In this document: piece by piece, positions 43,823-53,589 of the stretch
How positions within the stretch are numbered: the stretch's first letter is position 1
Layout of the letters: every line of letters starts with the position of its first letter
NCBI GenBank assembly: GCA_036346255.1
Contig: CM070620.1
Location: forward strand, 18,712,671 to 18,776,670
Source: Ampelocalamus luodianensis
Taxonomy: Eukaryota > Streptophyta > Magnoliopsida > Poales > Poaceae
Length of the DNA: 64,000 nt
Reading direction: 5' to 3'
Program-made: the position numbers and the translations under genes
The notes under the pieces: generated by a model
Seen by the model: only the letters and a program-made list of their open reading frames with translations
The model's database searches: none
What the model was told of the DNA's origin: nothing

Positions 43823-45043
43823 TTAGCGTCGCAAACTAGCTGAGGATGGCAATTCTTGCTCCAGACTATAACACCCCGAGAAGTCTTCAAATGTTAAATT
43901 GATATGTGCATGTGAGATCCTAGCTGTTGGACATAACAAAGGCTCAATCTCTCCATTGTTTCTTGGGAAAAGCTGAAATTTTCTTTGCCTCTTAGATCTC
44001 AGGAACTGCAGCTTCATCTCAACTTCTTTCATGGTCGGTCTCTCACACCCTTTGACCTTCAAGCATGCTTCTGTAAGCAAGACAATATCATCAATCTCTT
44101 CTTGGCCCGCCTCTTCCACAACTTGAGAATCCATTATTCCCATGATAGCACCCTTCTGAATTCCTTCCATGAAGTAACAAGACACGTTTTGCTTTGCACC
44201 TAGATCATTGGTAAAAACTGGCTTCCTTCTTGTCAAAAGTTCCACAAGTATCACCCCGAAACTATATACGTCACTCTTATCGGTCAGTTGGCCGGTATGG
44301 TAGTACTCTGGATCTAAGTAACCAAATGTGCCTTGGACAGTTGTCACCACATGAGTCTGATCAAGTAAAACAGATCTTGAAGCACCAAAGTCGGAAACCT
44401 TTGTAGTGAAGCTGCCATCTAGGAGTATATTGGAAGATTTCACATCTCTATGGAAAATTGGTATTGCAAAGAATGAATGCGATAAGCAAGTGCCCCTGCT
44501 ACTTCTATTGCAATTCTAATGCGATCATCCCATGCCAGCAAGCATTTAACACTTACATCAGTGTGAAGAAGGTCATACAATGTGCCATTGGATATGAACT
44601 CATAGACCAAAGAAAGGCACCTCGTCTCGAGACAACAAATAAAAGCTTCACCACATTGCGGTGAATGATCCGAGATAGGATAGCAACCTCGTTAATAAAC
44701 TGGTCTATCTCAGTTTGCTCCACTATTTGAGACTTTTTAATGGCCACTACATTTTGATCAGATAGAATCCCTTTGTAAACTGTGCCATGTCCTCCTCGGC
44801 CAAGAACACGAGTAACATCAAAGTTGTTGGTTGCCTTATCTAGTTCCTTCAAGGAGAATATCTTTGTTTTATCTGCGGCACTTTCATCCGAGATTAGTTG
44901 TTCCAAGAGTAGGCCTTGATTTTTCTTAAAGTATTCCCTTCGAATTTTCTTCTGTACGCCTCTCTTCCACTTGCCAACAAGTACAATTGTACCAAATGCA
45001 AGAATTATGGAGCCAAGGCCACAACCAATTCCAATTGCAATAC
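43823..45043 (-). pseudogene. WAK unit 3, transmembrane and kinase exon (two frameshifts)
   Basis: TM helix ([20 protein letters not shown]), then [17 protein letters not shown], and after two single-base deficits the frame resumes with [46 protein letters not shown] (activation segment with PEY, subdomain IX DVYSFG) and the C-tail to the stop at 43823 follow. The deficits lie at about 44615-44640 and about 44465-44490, where the unit 1 copy reads GACAGAGG and CTCAGCAGC. The HRD loop (ATTTTCCATAGAGATGTG) is present in DNA. Apart from these two places the domain is complete and RD-type. The acceptor GATGTAG precedes 45043 in phase 1. Confidence 0.88.
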
Positions 45044-45129
45044 CTACATCCAATAGTTGTAGTCATGAGAGCACGATGCATTTTGCGAATCGTAACTACA
45101 CTGAGGGGATTCAGTTCGTTATGACTTAC

Positions 45130-45180
45130 CTCGACGGAGATTGCGTCTCTTACAATTTCTTTTTGGTTTGGGTCTGTCAC
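45130..45180 (-). CDS. WAK unit 3, 51-bp fusion exon
   Basis: Acceptor GGAGCAG/GTGACAGACCC (45180) and donor GTCGAG/GTAAGTCAT (45130). Its first nine codons correspond to the start of unit 1 exon 9623-10144 and its last seven to the end of the DIDEC exon 8632-8784. A deletion of about 1.47 kb fused the two in frame (join near AATTGTAAGAGA). Length is 17 codons with phase 1 kept on both sides, so the juxtamembrane linker would be GDRPKPKRNC-KRRNLRR. It is highly basic for an extracellular linker. Confidence 0.7.
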
Positions 45181-45238
45181 CTGCTCCAAGATAGATTGAT
45201 ATCGAAAGTAAGATTAGGAGCATGGGAGGTAAAAATAC

Positions 45239-46113
45239 AAAATTGCACTGTAGGTCCATGAACTTGCGAGGTTGTGCCACTTAGCTCCCCGAACATGTAT
45301 TTTACTTTCACCAACTTGTGAGGTTGTGCCACTTAGCTTCATGAATTTGTATTTTACTTTCTCAGCCCCCTGAACTTGCAAGGTTGTGTCACTTGACTCC
45401 TTGAACTTGCGTTGAAACGAAGTTCGTTAGAAGCGATGTCGACGACTTCATCCCCTCTGTGTCCGGTGGACTCGTCACCGCCTCGTTCCGGCTGTGTTCA
45501 TCGTCCTTATCACCTTCCACTGACATAAACAAATTCTTCAAGCCTAGGATCGCACCGTGCTCGCGTCTTCGCCAGAGCTCCACCGTCGCAGCTTGCCACC
45601 GCCTAGCCCTTGCCTCCTCTCGAGTCGGTCATGAGAGAGAGAGTACATTCCGCATGCAGAGCGGCTACTCACCCTACATGAAGTTCATTTGGCCGTTTGC
45701 TAACAGAAAAGCCAGAGCAGGGGTACAATACTTCTCTCTCTCACAACCGACTAAGAGGAGGCGAGGGCGAGGGCGGCGGCAAGCTGCGACGGTGGAGCTC
45801 CGGCAAAGACGCGGCACGCGTGACGCCTCGCCCAAGAATCTGCTTTTTCAACGTCGGTGACGGGACGATGAACACTACCGACGGCAACACGCAGTTCACC
45901 GTGACTCGAGGGGATGAAGTCGTCGGCATCGCATTTGACGAACTTCGTTTCAACGTAAATTCAGGGAGCTAAGTGGCACAACCCCGTAAGTTCAAGGGGC
46001 TGAGAAAGTAAAATACAGGTTCATGGAGCTAAATGACGCAACCTCACAAGTCCAGAGGGCTGAAAAAGTAAAATACAAGTTTATGAACATATAATGCAAT
46101 TTTCTCTTAAAAA
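45239..46113. mobile_element. MULE-like element with GC-rich payload in WAK intron
   Basis: It is absent from unit 1 at the homologous place (TTAAAAATTGGGATGC near 10175). The ends AAAATTGCACTGTAGGTCCA and, inverted, AAAATTGCATTATATGTTC start an inverted repeat of nearly 200 bp on each side. Each arm is built from about 60-bp subunits (GAACTTG...GTTGTGCCACTTAGCTC...TGTATTTTACTTTC). The inner ends GAAGTTCGTT...TCATCCCCT are also inverted. The core (45440-45930) is GC-rich, of host-gene-like composition. Flanks TAAAAATAC and TAAAAAAAG may be a decayed 9-bp duplication. A Pack-MULE is the likeliest class; the source gene is not recognised. Confidence 0.75.
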
Positions 46114-46962
46114 AAGGAATGCTATTTAGAATTAGATTATCACTAAAGAAATAGGATTTGCTAGAAAATTGAAAGTGTGTGCTACTTGTTGTAAAATCCA
46201 GCTCATGGCGTGTGGACAAACCTAAACGACCCATTAAAGCATTAGCATATTATATTAATCAAGGAAGGTGCACTTAGGCCTCAGCCTATAAATTGATATG
46301 ACCCCTCTACAAATTGTAGACACTAAACCGTCGTACCTCAAAAACTAATAAATTGGAGGCTTGGAAGATACATATATCTATCTCTTGTTTTTAATGTTCT
46401 ACATCTATTCTTGTGATTGATCGTGTGTGTGAATCTGTGATTACAGGTGTTGATTATTGTGTTGGCAATGGACTAGCTAATTCGTAACACTATTAAAAAG
46501 ATATATTGAGTTTTTTGTGAGATTAATTATTTAATTAAAGGATTTGTTATTTCTAAGTCGCCTGAATTTTTTTAAGTTTAAATCAATTTTTGTGATAGAG
46601 ATTGATGTGACATGTGATTGGATGTTGATCCAATGGATAATAAATGCGACTTATGCTTAAAAAAATTCCAATCTCTTTACAAATAGACAATCCCTTTTAT
46701 TAATTTAAGTAAACTCATAAAAAAAAATGAACATGTTACTTAATGTTGGAAACTCTGATACGATTTTTTTTTAAAAAAAATGTTATAGTTATCTAAATTA
46801 TTTTAAAGAAATGGAAAATTAGAGGATATTGTCACGGGCCATGTTGTTTCAAATTACCTAGGATTCAAAGCCTTGCTTTGTAAGAGAGTTGTCTTTTTGT
46901 TCGCATTTTTTGGTAAATCACGCTGTAAGGACTACGAGAGAGAGAGAGAGAGAGAGATCTAC
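46114..46962 (-). other. WAK unit 3 intron 1
   Basis: Collinear with 10190-10500 joined to 22058-22404 of unit 1, giving the empty site of the gypsy element at 46440-46445 (GTGATTACAGG). 46530-46700 holds extra AT-rich sequence. (GA)n at 46937-46957 adjoins the donor. Confidence 0.75.
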
Positions 46963-47834
46963 CTCTGCAGCCATCCAGGACGTAAGGATTGCCGAGACCG
47001 GAGCATGAACAAGAGTAGCCTCCTCCAGATGGTAGATTCGTGCAGACGCTTTCGTTGTTACAGGCATAGCTTGCGATATTCATTTTGGCACTTCCACAAC
47101 TTGGTTGGTCCCTGATGGCTATCTTGAAGTATGCCCGTTGGGGTTGGTCACTTAAGAAAATCTTGACATCAGATAGCACTTTATCTGATTGTGCTATGGT
47201 GCCATCACGCCGGCCAAGTCGGAACCCAAAGGCTCGCAGGTCCCGTTCCAAGTTCATGCAGCAGCAACCAATCCCATTGCAGCCTTCCTTTGCCTTCTCC
47301 ATGGTTGCTCTATCGTGGACGCACGTACTCATGCAAGAACCCAAGAGGTCGCTCGCGCCATGGCCAAACAGGTAGACGTCGACACCGCAGCCAACAACGT
47401 ACAAACGGTTCCGTCCTCCATCGATAATAACACCCGTAACAGGAGCCTCCCAGGACATGCTATAGGTGTCCACGCCTGCTCTCATGGTAACCTTGAAGTC
47501 GATGGCAGAGGCAGAAACTTCATTTCGGCCGGGATACATGTCAAGGATTTGAGTAGTATTACTATTGCCCAGAAAGAGCTTGGGAGGCTGAGTGGTGTTG
47601 TCGCAGTTGAGCTCGAAGCCTTGCCGGAAGCAGCCAGGCCCTATCCCGAAGGGATAGGAGATGACGACGTCCCCGCAGCTGGAGGGCAGTGAGCCAGGAG
47701 TCATTCGAAGGGATGTGCAAGAGCCCATTCCCTCCGGCCACTCCAGGGACTGCGGCCGATGCTCGCGGGACAGCTGCTGCCAAGCACACCAGCAAAAGGG
47801 ACAAGGCGCAAACTATCACCGCGGTGCAGCTCAT
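46963..47834 (-). pseudogene. WAK unit 3, first exon: signal peptide, GUB_WAK, EGF (2-bp deficit)
   Basis: ATG at 47834 with signal peptide [20 protein letters not shown]. The frame breaks after LLHIPSNDS and resumes with [54 protein letters not shown] and [21 protein letters not shown] to donor GCAGAG/GTAGATCTC. Against unit 1 exactly two bases are missing at about 47680-47700, both in G runs (GGGGC to GGGC, CAGGGA to CAGGA). 872+2 bp gives the phase-1 length expected for this exon. All GUB_WAK cysteines appear present. Secreted ectodomain of a wall-associated kinase. Confidence 0.87.
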
Positions 47835-48334
47835 GGTTGCTCCGGTCAGCTTGTGTGTTCGTGGTTGGTTTGGGGGGATTCAGTGTTATGGGATATCAAT
47901 TGATACAGTGTCAGCTAGCATGCACGCCGCTATATATACACACAAGGCGATTCCTGAGTGCCTAACCAGTAGTACCTGTCCGTTGGTTGACATATTGCAG
48001 TACTGCATTGTCGTCGTATCAATCGGAGAAGGTAAGCAGACGCCGGATTCACCGTTAACCCCGCATACCGCGTACCGGAATCGTCGACGGGGTCATCACA
48101 TACGTAATACATTGCAGTGTGAAATTTTCAAGTGTACGGTGTGCCACGGCGTCATACCCGCCGGTCATCATTTTTAACGAGTCGCTGGTTGTTGTTGACT
48201 GCAGCTTGGCTGATGGGCGATACATGCATGGCCGCGTGCATGGAAACACATCAGATTCTATCGTGCCAAGTCACCGAGAGAGAGAGAGTTTTCCCCTTGT
48301 TCTAGATTGATGCCGGAGACTGCTGAACGAGGAC
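47835..48334 (-). promoter_or_regulatory. WAK unit 3 upstream region
   Basis: TATA box TGTATATATAGCGGC on the minus strand (about 47929-47941), about 100 bp before the ATG, in the block shared with units 1 and 2. It extends to about 48180 with the TACCGCGTACCGGAATCGTC word, conserved in all three units. Beyond that no match was seen until the MITE. Confidence 0.65.
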
Positions 48335-48913
48335 TAAGGTGAAACGGCTCGGATACGGACGGATATGGCTATTTCCGTATTCTAACTTATATTTTTACTC
48401 CGGATTTAGAGTCAGATACAGATACCCCAAATACGGATTTTTCGAGATACAGACGCAGGGCGGATGCGGATCGGATTCAGATCGATGGTCACGAATAACT
48501 TAACGGATAGTCTACACATAAAAAAAAAGATATAACTCCAGCAACGAAAGTGTCAAATTATACTACATATTAGAGAATTATTTATCCTACTTAACAACAT
48601 AAATATAATCAAATGTAAATTCATATATTATATATTAGTTAATGACTAGAAAAACTATATATGATATTAAAGGATATTGATGTTTATCGGATATCTATTT
48701 TGTTGATTTACCGGATATCTTTCGCATATCCTATAAAATACGTATACGGATCAGATATTGCTCTTCTCGTATCCTAACCCATATTCCATGAGATTTTCTA
48801 GATATTGATAATATCGAATGTAGGTCGGGACTAAAAAGATACATCGGATGTATTTTTTTCCGGATACGGCATTAAATCGGACAGAAATTATCCGTCCTAT
48901 TTTTCACCCCTAC
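48335..48913. mobile_element. hAT-type MITE, about 580 bp
   Basis: 8-bp duplication CGAGGACT (48328-48335 and 48914-48921; the border is uncertain by a base or two). Ends are TAAGGTGAAACGG and, inverted, TAGGGGTGAAAAATAGG. Inside are GGATACGGACGGATAT and ATCCGTCC words like those of the complete hAT at 758-6661. No coding capacity. It is likely a deletion derivative of a related family that could have been moved by a transposase of the 758-6661 type. Confidence 0.85.
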
Positions 48914-49343
48914 CGAGGACTACACTGTTTTCCATTTTCCAGAAAACCTTCGACGGCGTGAGTGCGAACTGCCACATGGCCCACATTGCTAGTCGCCTGT
49001 CAATGATTTTTCCCCATGCAGATTTTCCACACGTCCGGTAATTGTCTACCCGTAAATACCTGCGTCTGCGTGCCCTTCAAGTCGATGCTCGATACCGGTG
49101 AACTAAGTTGCCTGGGGCTTACCGAGTCACCGTTCTAATCCTAGATAATCACAGTTCGGAGTTAGAATGTGCATGAGCTGCTACTTGCTACGGTGTTGCA
49201 AACATAGCTATATAGTTTTGGAGGTCCATGCTTGCAAGCTAGATTTTATATAGTTTCAGATCAAATCGTTCCGCATTACAGCTGCTACACCTGATCGATG
49301 CGAGTTACGAGTAGTAATACATAGCACCCTTCTTTTTACTATG

Positions 49344-49668
49344 GATTAAGTACATTGTTCGTCCCTCAACTCTTGTTCTAGTTTAATTTTTGTCCCTGAA
49401 TTGTAATACCGGATAAAACGCGTCCTCGAACTATCAATACCGTGCAAAAACTGTCATTTTTTGCTTTTTTAGAGCTGTTTCGCGCCACGTGCCAATACCG
49501 TGGAAAGCCACGTAGGTCAAATACCGGTCAAAACCGCTCTAAAAAGGAAAAAATGACAGTTTTTTGCACGGTATTGACAGTTCGAGGACGTATTTTATCC
49601 GGTATTACAATTCAGGGACGAAAATTAAACTTAGGCAAGAGTTGAGGGACGAACAATGTACTTAATCC
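49344..49668. mobile_element. Palindromic MITE with 9-bp TSD
   Basis: A 33-bp perfect inverted repeat begins GGATTAAGTACATTGTTCGT, and the two arms stay complementary for most of the 325-bp length (CGGTATTGACAGTTCGAGGA against its inverse). Flanks TTTTACTAT at 49335-49343 and 49669-49677 are identical 9-mers, indicating Mutator-type mobilisation. The whole transcript would fold into one long hairpin, a possible small-RNA source. The frame 49442-49645 is a shadow. Confidence 0.9.
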
Positions 49669-49677
49669 TTTTACTAT

Positions 49678-51374
49678 TACGCTCTTGCCCAACACTGGCC
49701 CTAAGTTGTATTGTATGGGAGAAAATCACATCATAGGACAGTAAACTCAATGGTTACATCAACATAAAAATTTCATAGCACTAGGATTGTGCCCGCACAT
49801 TGTTGCCCTGATTCTAATCTCTATTTGCAATTTAGTGTTTAAAATTTATGTTATCAAGTTTTGCTCCATAGAAATATGTTGATTGCACTAGATGCATGAT
49901 ATAAAGTCATTTAGTACGTTCTAGATGTATGTTCAATTATCTCTCTCTTTTATTTTTTGCATTTGAGTTTGTTGGATTGGAATCGAATGGTAATGGGCGA
50001 ATGTCATCATGCAGGACTCTCTTGTGCTTCATTTTGAACTCTGCTTTAATATAGATAGATATTACATACACATGTATGTAGACAGTACTCCCAATTCTAT
50101 CTCATCTGCAATGCTGATGTAAAGGTTTTGATAGATAAGTATTTGAAAGAGAAGACATCGTGAAAAGGAAATTAGGAACAAATTCAAATCATGGTGTCTA
50201 GAAGTGTTATACGCGACGGCGGAGGAACGACGAAGTAAACAAGATCAATCGCAGAGAGACACGAGATTTAACGTGGAAAACCCTCTCAATGCGAGAGGGA
50301 AAAAACCACGGCGCCACCAAAGAACAATCTTCACTATATCGGGGTGAGGTTACAACGCTGGGGATTTACAACTCTAATTCAATATCCCAAACAGCGGCTT
50401 ACAGGAAATATATATATCAGGGAAACCCTAATTCGACTAGGCCTCCGGCGACGGGCCTCCGCTACGCTCCGTCCAGAAGCTGGCCTAGTTGATGTATAGA
50501 ATTTGGATCACAAAACAACAAAAAGAACTCGAAACATGGAATATACATCTGAGGAATGATGTATGGGTCATAAACTAATTTGACCTCTCACAAAGTAAAA
50601 AAAGCATCTTTTACCTTGTCTAGTGTTGATCTTGGCATCCTGGCTACTATTCATGTGTTCGCATGCGTAGGACACGAGACTTAATTGATAGAGTTCTCAA
50701 GAAAAGTCCTAACTGAGAAATGTCCGAATGCATCCTTTTACTATTATGCTTTTGCCGATCACATCATAGCACACAGTCACTTGATGGTTACATCAACATC
50801 TAACATTCATAGCACTAGGATTGTGCCCGCACGTTGTTGCGGTACTTCTAATCTCTATTTGCAATTTGGTGTTGGAAAAATATAGACACTCCCTTTCTTT
50901 ATTTATTTCTAACTAATCTTATGTATGCGTGGCTAGGATTTCATCCCGTAATGTGGGGTGGGGGCACGGATCCATAGTCTTCTCACCAGTTAAATGTACT
51001 AGAAGAGTAGAAAGTGACTGCACAATTGAGTCTCCATGTATCGCAATCACCAACACAAGAGTGACTACAAGAATTTCTGTACTACTTAAAAGACACATTT
51101 GGTTACACGTTCACAGCTAATCTCCCTTCTCTCGCCGTTTATTTCATTTGGGCCATCTACCTCGCGCAAACCCTTTCCAATATCCTCCCCACGAGCGCGC
51201 AGTAAATAGTTTTTGATTAAAAATCTTAGAGCTTGGATTTTCGAAGGAGTGTCCCACGAGCGCGCAGTAAATGATTCTGTACAGTAAAATGCTAGAATAA
51301 ATTATCTTGTACAGAAAAAAAAAGTTGTGCCCCCTCACAAAAAAATACTAGCTATATGGTAACAATAAAACCCT
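49678..51374. repeat. WAK array spacer, copy b
   Basis: 50110-50207 and 50500-51170 match 35870-36980 (GTTTTGATAGATAAGTATTTG; ACCTTGTCTAGTGTTGATCT; CAAGAATTTCTGTACTACTT). The array therefore continued to the right of unit 3 and is cut off near 51180. Between 51182 and 51340 GAGCGCGCAGTAAAT occurs twice. No gene found. Confidence 0.65.
50208..50500 (+). mobile_element. LTR-like insertion in spacer copy b
   Basis: About 300 bp absent from spacer copy a (between GTGTCTAGAA and GAACTCGAAACATGG). It begins TGTTATACGCGACGG and includes GAGATTTAACGTGGAAAACCC, a phrase typical of short plant retrotransposon LTRs. No second copy, so a solo LTR or small TRIM-like piece; borders are uncertain. Confidence 0.5.
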
Positions 51375-52968
51375 TAATCTTTGTCACCCTAGTAACTATA
51401 TGGTAATACTAGCTATATGTTGTACTTAAGCGACATGCTAGTCTTGCTTAAGTAACGGGACATTAAAATGTCCCAATCATCATCTCTTCCAACATGAAAA
51501 TGTTTTGGACAGTTATTGGTGGTCCATGACTGAGATAAAGGTGGTAATCTGGTTTTACTCCTCAAAACCCTAAAATTACTATTACCCTGTCTGGGTAGAC
51601 GGTAAGGAGGATGGTACGACAGTAGGTGCTAATGTAGTCCAAGGACTGTTGTGTTGTGAATGGTATGTGGAATGAACCGCCCAGACAACCCTAAGGACTT
51701 AATCTTGTCACGACCTCCCGTGTAAAACAAGTGCAACCACAAGTCTGTAAAGTACAACTTGGCTAAATAATTTGTATCCATCAGTACGAGTTGCATCAGA
51801 TAGATGATCCGCGGCGCCGTAAGTCTTTGTGGGGAAGGGTGTCGGGGTGCACAATGTAAGTCATTCGACGGCGCAAGAGGGGGTCTGAGCAAGGGTTAAC
51901 AGGTCTAAAAGAGTGTAACCCTTCGTGGACGAAACCTTAGCGAAGTGTAACTAATACTGAGGGATACATTGTAAAGGTCTTGTGATGATCTTCCCTTGAT
52001 TCACATGTCTATGGAAACATGTGTACATATCAAGACGATTATCTCTTGTGGGTAAAGTGTACAACCTCTGCAGAGTTTAACTGTTTAAACAGCCGTGCCT
52101 ATGGTCAAAGGCGGATATGGGAACTTAACTTGAGTTAGTTTTATTTCAAAAACTATTGTGGGTGGTATGAAAATGTGGTGGGCTCACCTAGCCCTGGGTT
52201 GGATTTTCTCTGAGTTTGCAGACTTAGTGATGTTAATATGTGGGGGTAACCCCAATCAAATTAAGCATAAGGCGGAGGGAACCTATGCTGTTATTAAATA
52301 TTGCACAATTACTCTTTTTAATAAAACGCAATTTGGTTAAAATGCTAAGTGCTAGGAATTTGTAATTATGATAATTGAAAACATTGCTTTCGCAAATAAA
52401 AGAACCAGAGCCGTCCTTGTTAAGCCTTGCATGTATATTATTGCATTGTGTGTTGGCTCGCGAGCACGGAAGTTGTGCTCATCCTCGCTCTCTCCCCCAA
52501 AACCCTCAGAAGCAGGAAATCCTGGAGATTACGACTACTACGAGGATCCAGAAGTTGAAGGCCCAGGAGATGATGAAGCATAGTAGTCTTTAGTTGTTCT
52601 AGTCTCGCCTCAACCCAGCTGAGTCCGTCGGTGCTTGCGTGCATCCTATATTACCTGAGTATTTGGGTAATATCGGGCGCACACGGGTTTCCCCAGTCGC
52701 TTGCCTGTGGAGAGATGTGCTCTCACCCTTTTGCTTCCGCTATAGTTCCGCTGTCTTTTGTAATGTAATCCTTTGGCCTGTTCGGCCCTATTGTAAAACC
52801 TGACCCGATGCGGTCTATGTAAACTCTGTTGTGTTAATTAATGAATGGTGTGGTTTTACGTCATGTATGATTTGATTTAGTGATGTATCTGTGAGTGCTA
52901 TCTACTGATCCAGGGAATAGCACAGTATTTTCACAGAGGATTCTGGATTACAAAATCCGGGTCCGACA
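51375..52968 (+). repeat. Truncated gypsy LTR, inverted relative to 10501-13316
   Basis: Its reverse complement matches 10501 to about 12120 of the gypsy LTR, ending GGTCCGACA at 52968. Internal landmarks are GGGTAAAGTGTACAACCTCTG and TGAGTGCTATCTACTGATCC. The GC-rich half of the LTR is missing at the left. It keeps intact CAG/CTG sites, so it can polarise the differences between the two LTRs of the complete element. Frames within it (52158-52593) are non-coding. Confidence 0.88.
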
Positions 52969-53330
52969 GTTACGGTCATCTCCCCCCATCGGAAGTGGAA
53001 GGTGTGAGTCTCCGGTCTCCAATGTTCCACGAACGCAGATAGGAGTGTCGTGTCAAACTGGAACGCGTGCGATAGGTCCAACATGCGGGCAATGGGCAAG
53101 AGACCAGTGTCCCGTAGTCTTGAGACATACCACTTGTCCAGAGGCTAGTGCTCTCTAGGGTAGCTCAGGATCGGGCTCGGAGGGCTGACGCCGGACGACC
53201 ACGCCAGGCGTCGTTGTCGCCCATCCCGGCGTGCGTCGAGCAACTCATACGCGGTGTCAGCTGGAGGCTACGCCATCTCCTGTCGAGAGTGAAACAACAT
53301 GTTAGTTCGCGGAAAAAACAGGATGTACAA
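52969..53330 (-). pseudogene. Plant mobile domain (PMD) gene fragment
   Basis: Minus strand: DKWYVSRLRDTGLLPIARML, then DTTLLSAFVEHWRPETHTFHF and RWGEMTVT, the diagnostic beginning of the plant mobile domain (aminotransferase-like, as in MAIN/MAIL1 proteins). Sequence stops exactly at the LTR end at 52968. PMD domains occur both in nuclear host proteins linked to silencing and genome stability and within plant transposons. Here it lies directly downstream of a mudrA relic on the same strand, so it is likely a MULE passenger. Only the first 80 or so residues remain. Confidence 0.75.
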
Positions 53331-53589
53331 CACACAAAAACAAAGTAAAACATATGACAGGAGATCAAATCATGCATACCATTCTCGAATGTAATTAAAA
53401 CGTAAACAAAGTAGGGTCGTAAATAACACCATACACACACCTGTACAATATAACAGTAGATATGGCCATAATGCGTTAACATATGACCTAGACAACATAA
53501 CATTATGGTCGTACACAATGCAACAATAGAACTCATATAAGGCATTAAAATAAGCATACAACATCACGACAGGGTAATTATATCTTGGT

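Noticed and set aside
45459..45860. 133-codon frame in the GC-rich core of the MULE-like element
   Set aside because: No recognisable domain and overlapping frames on both strands; kept only as possible captured payload.
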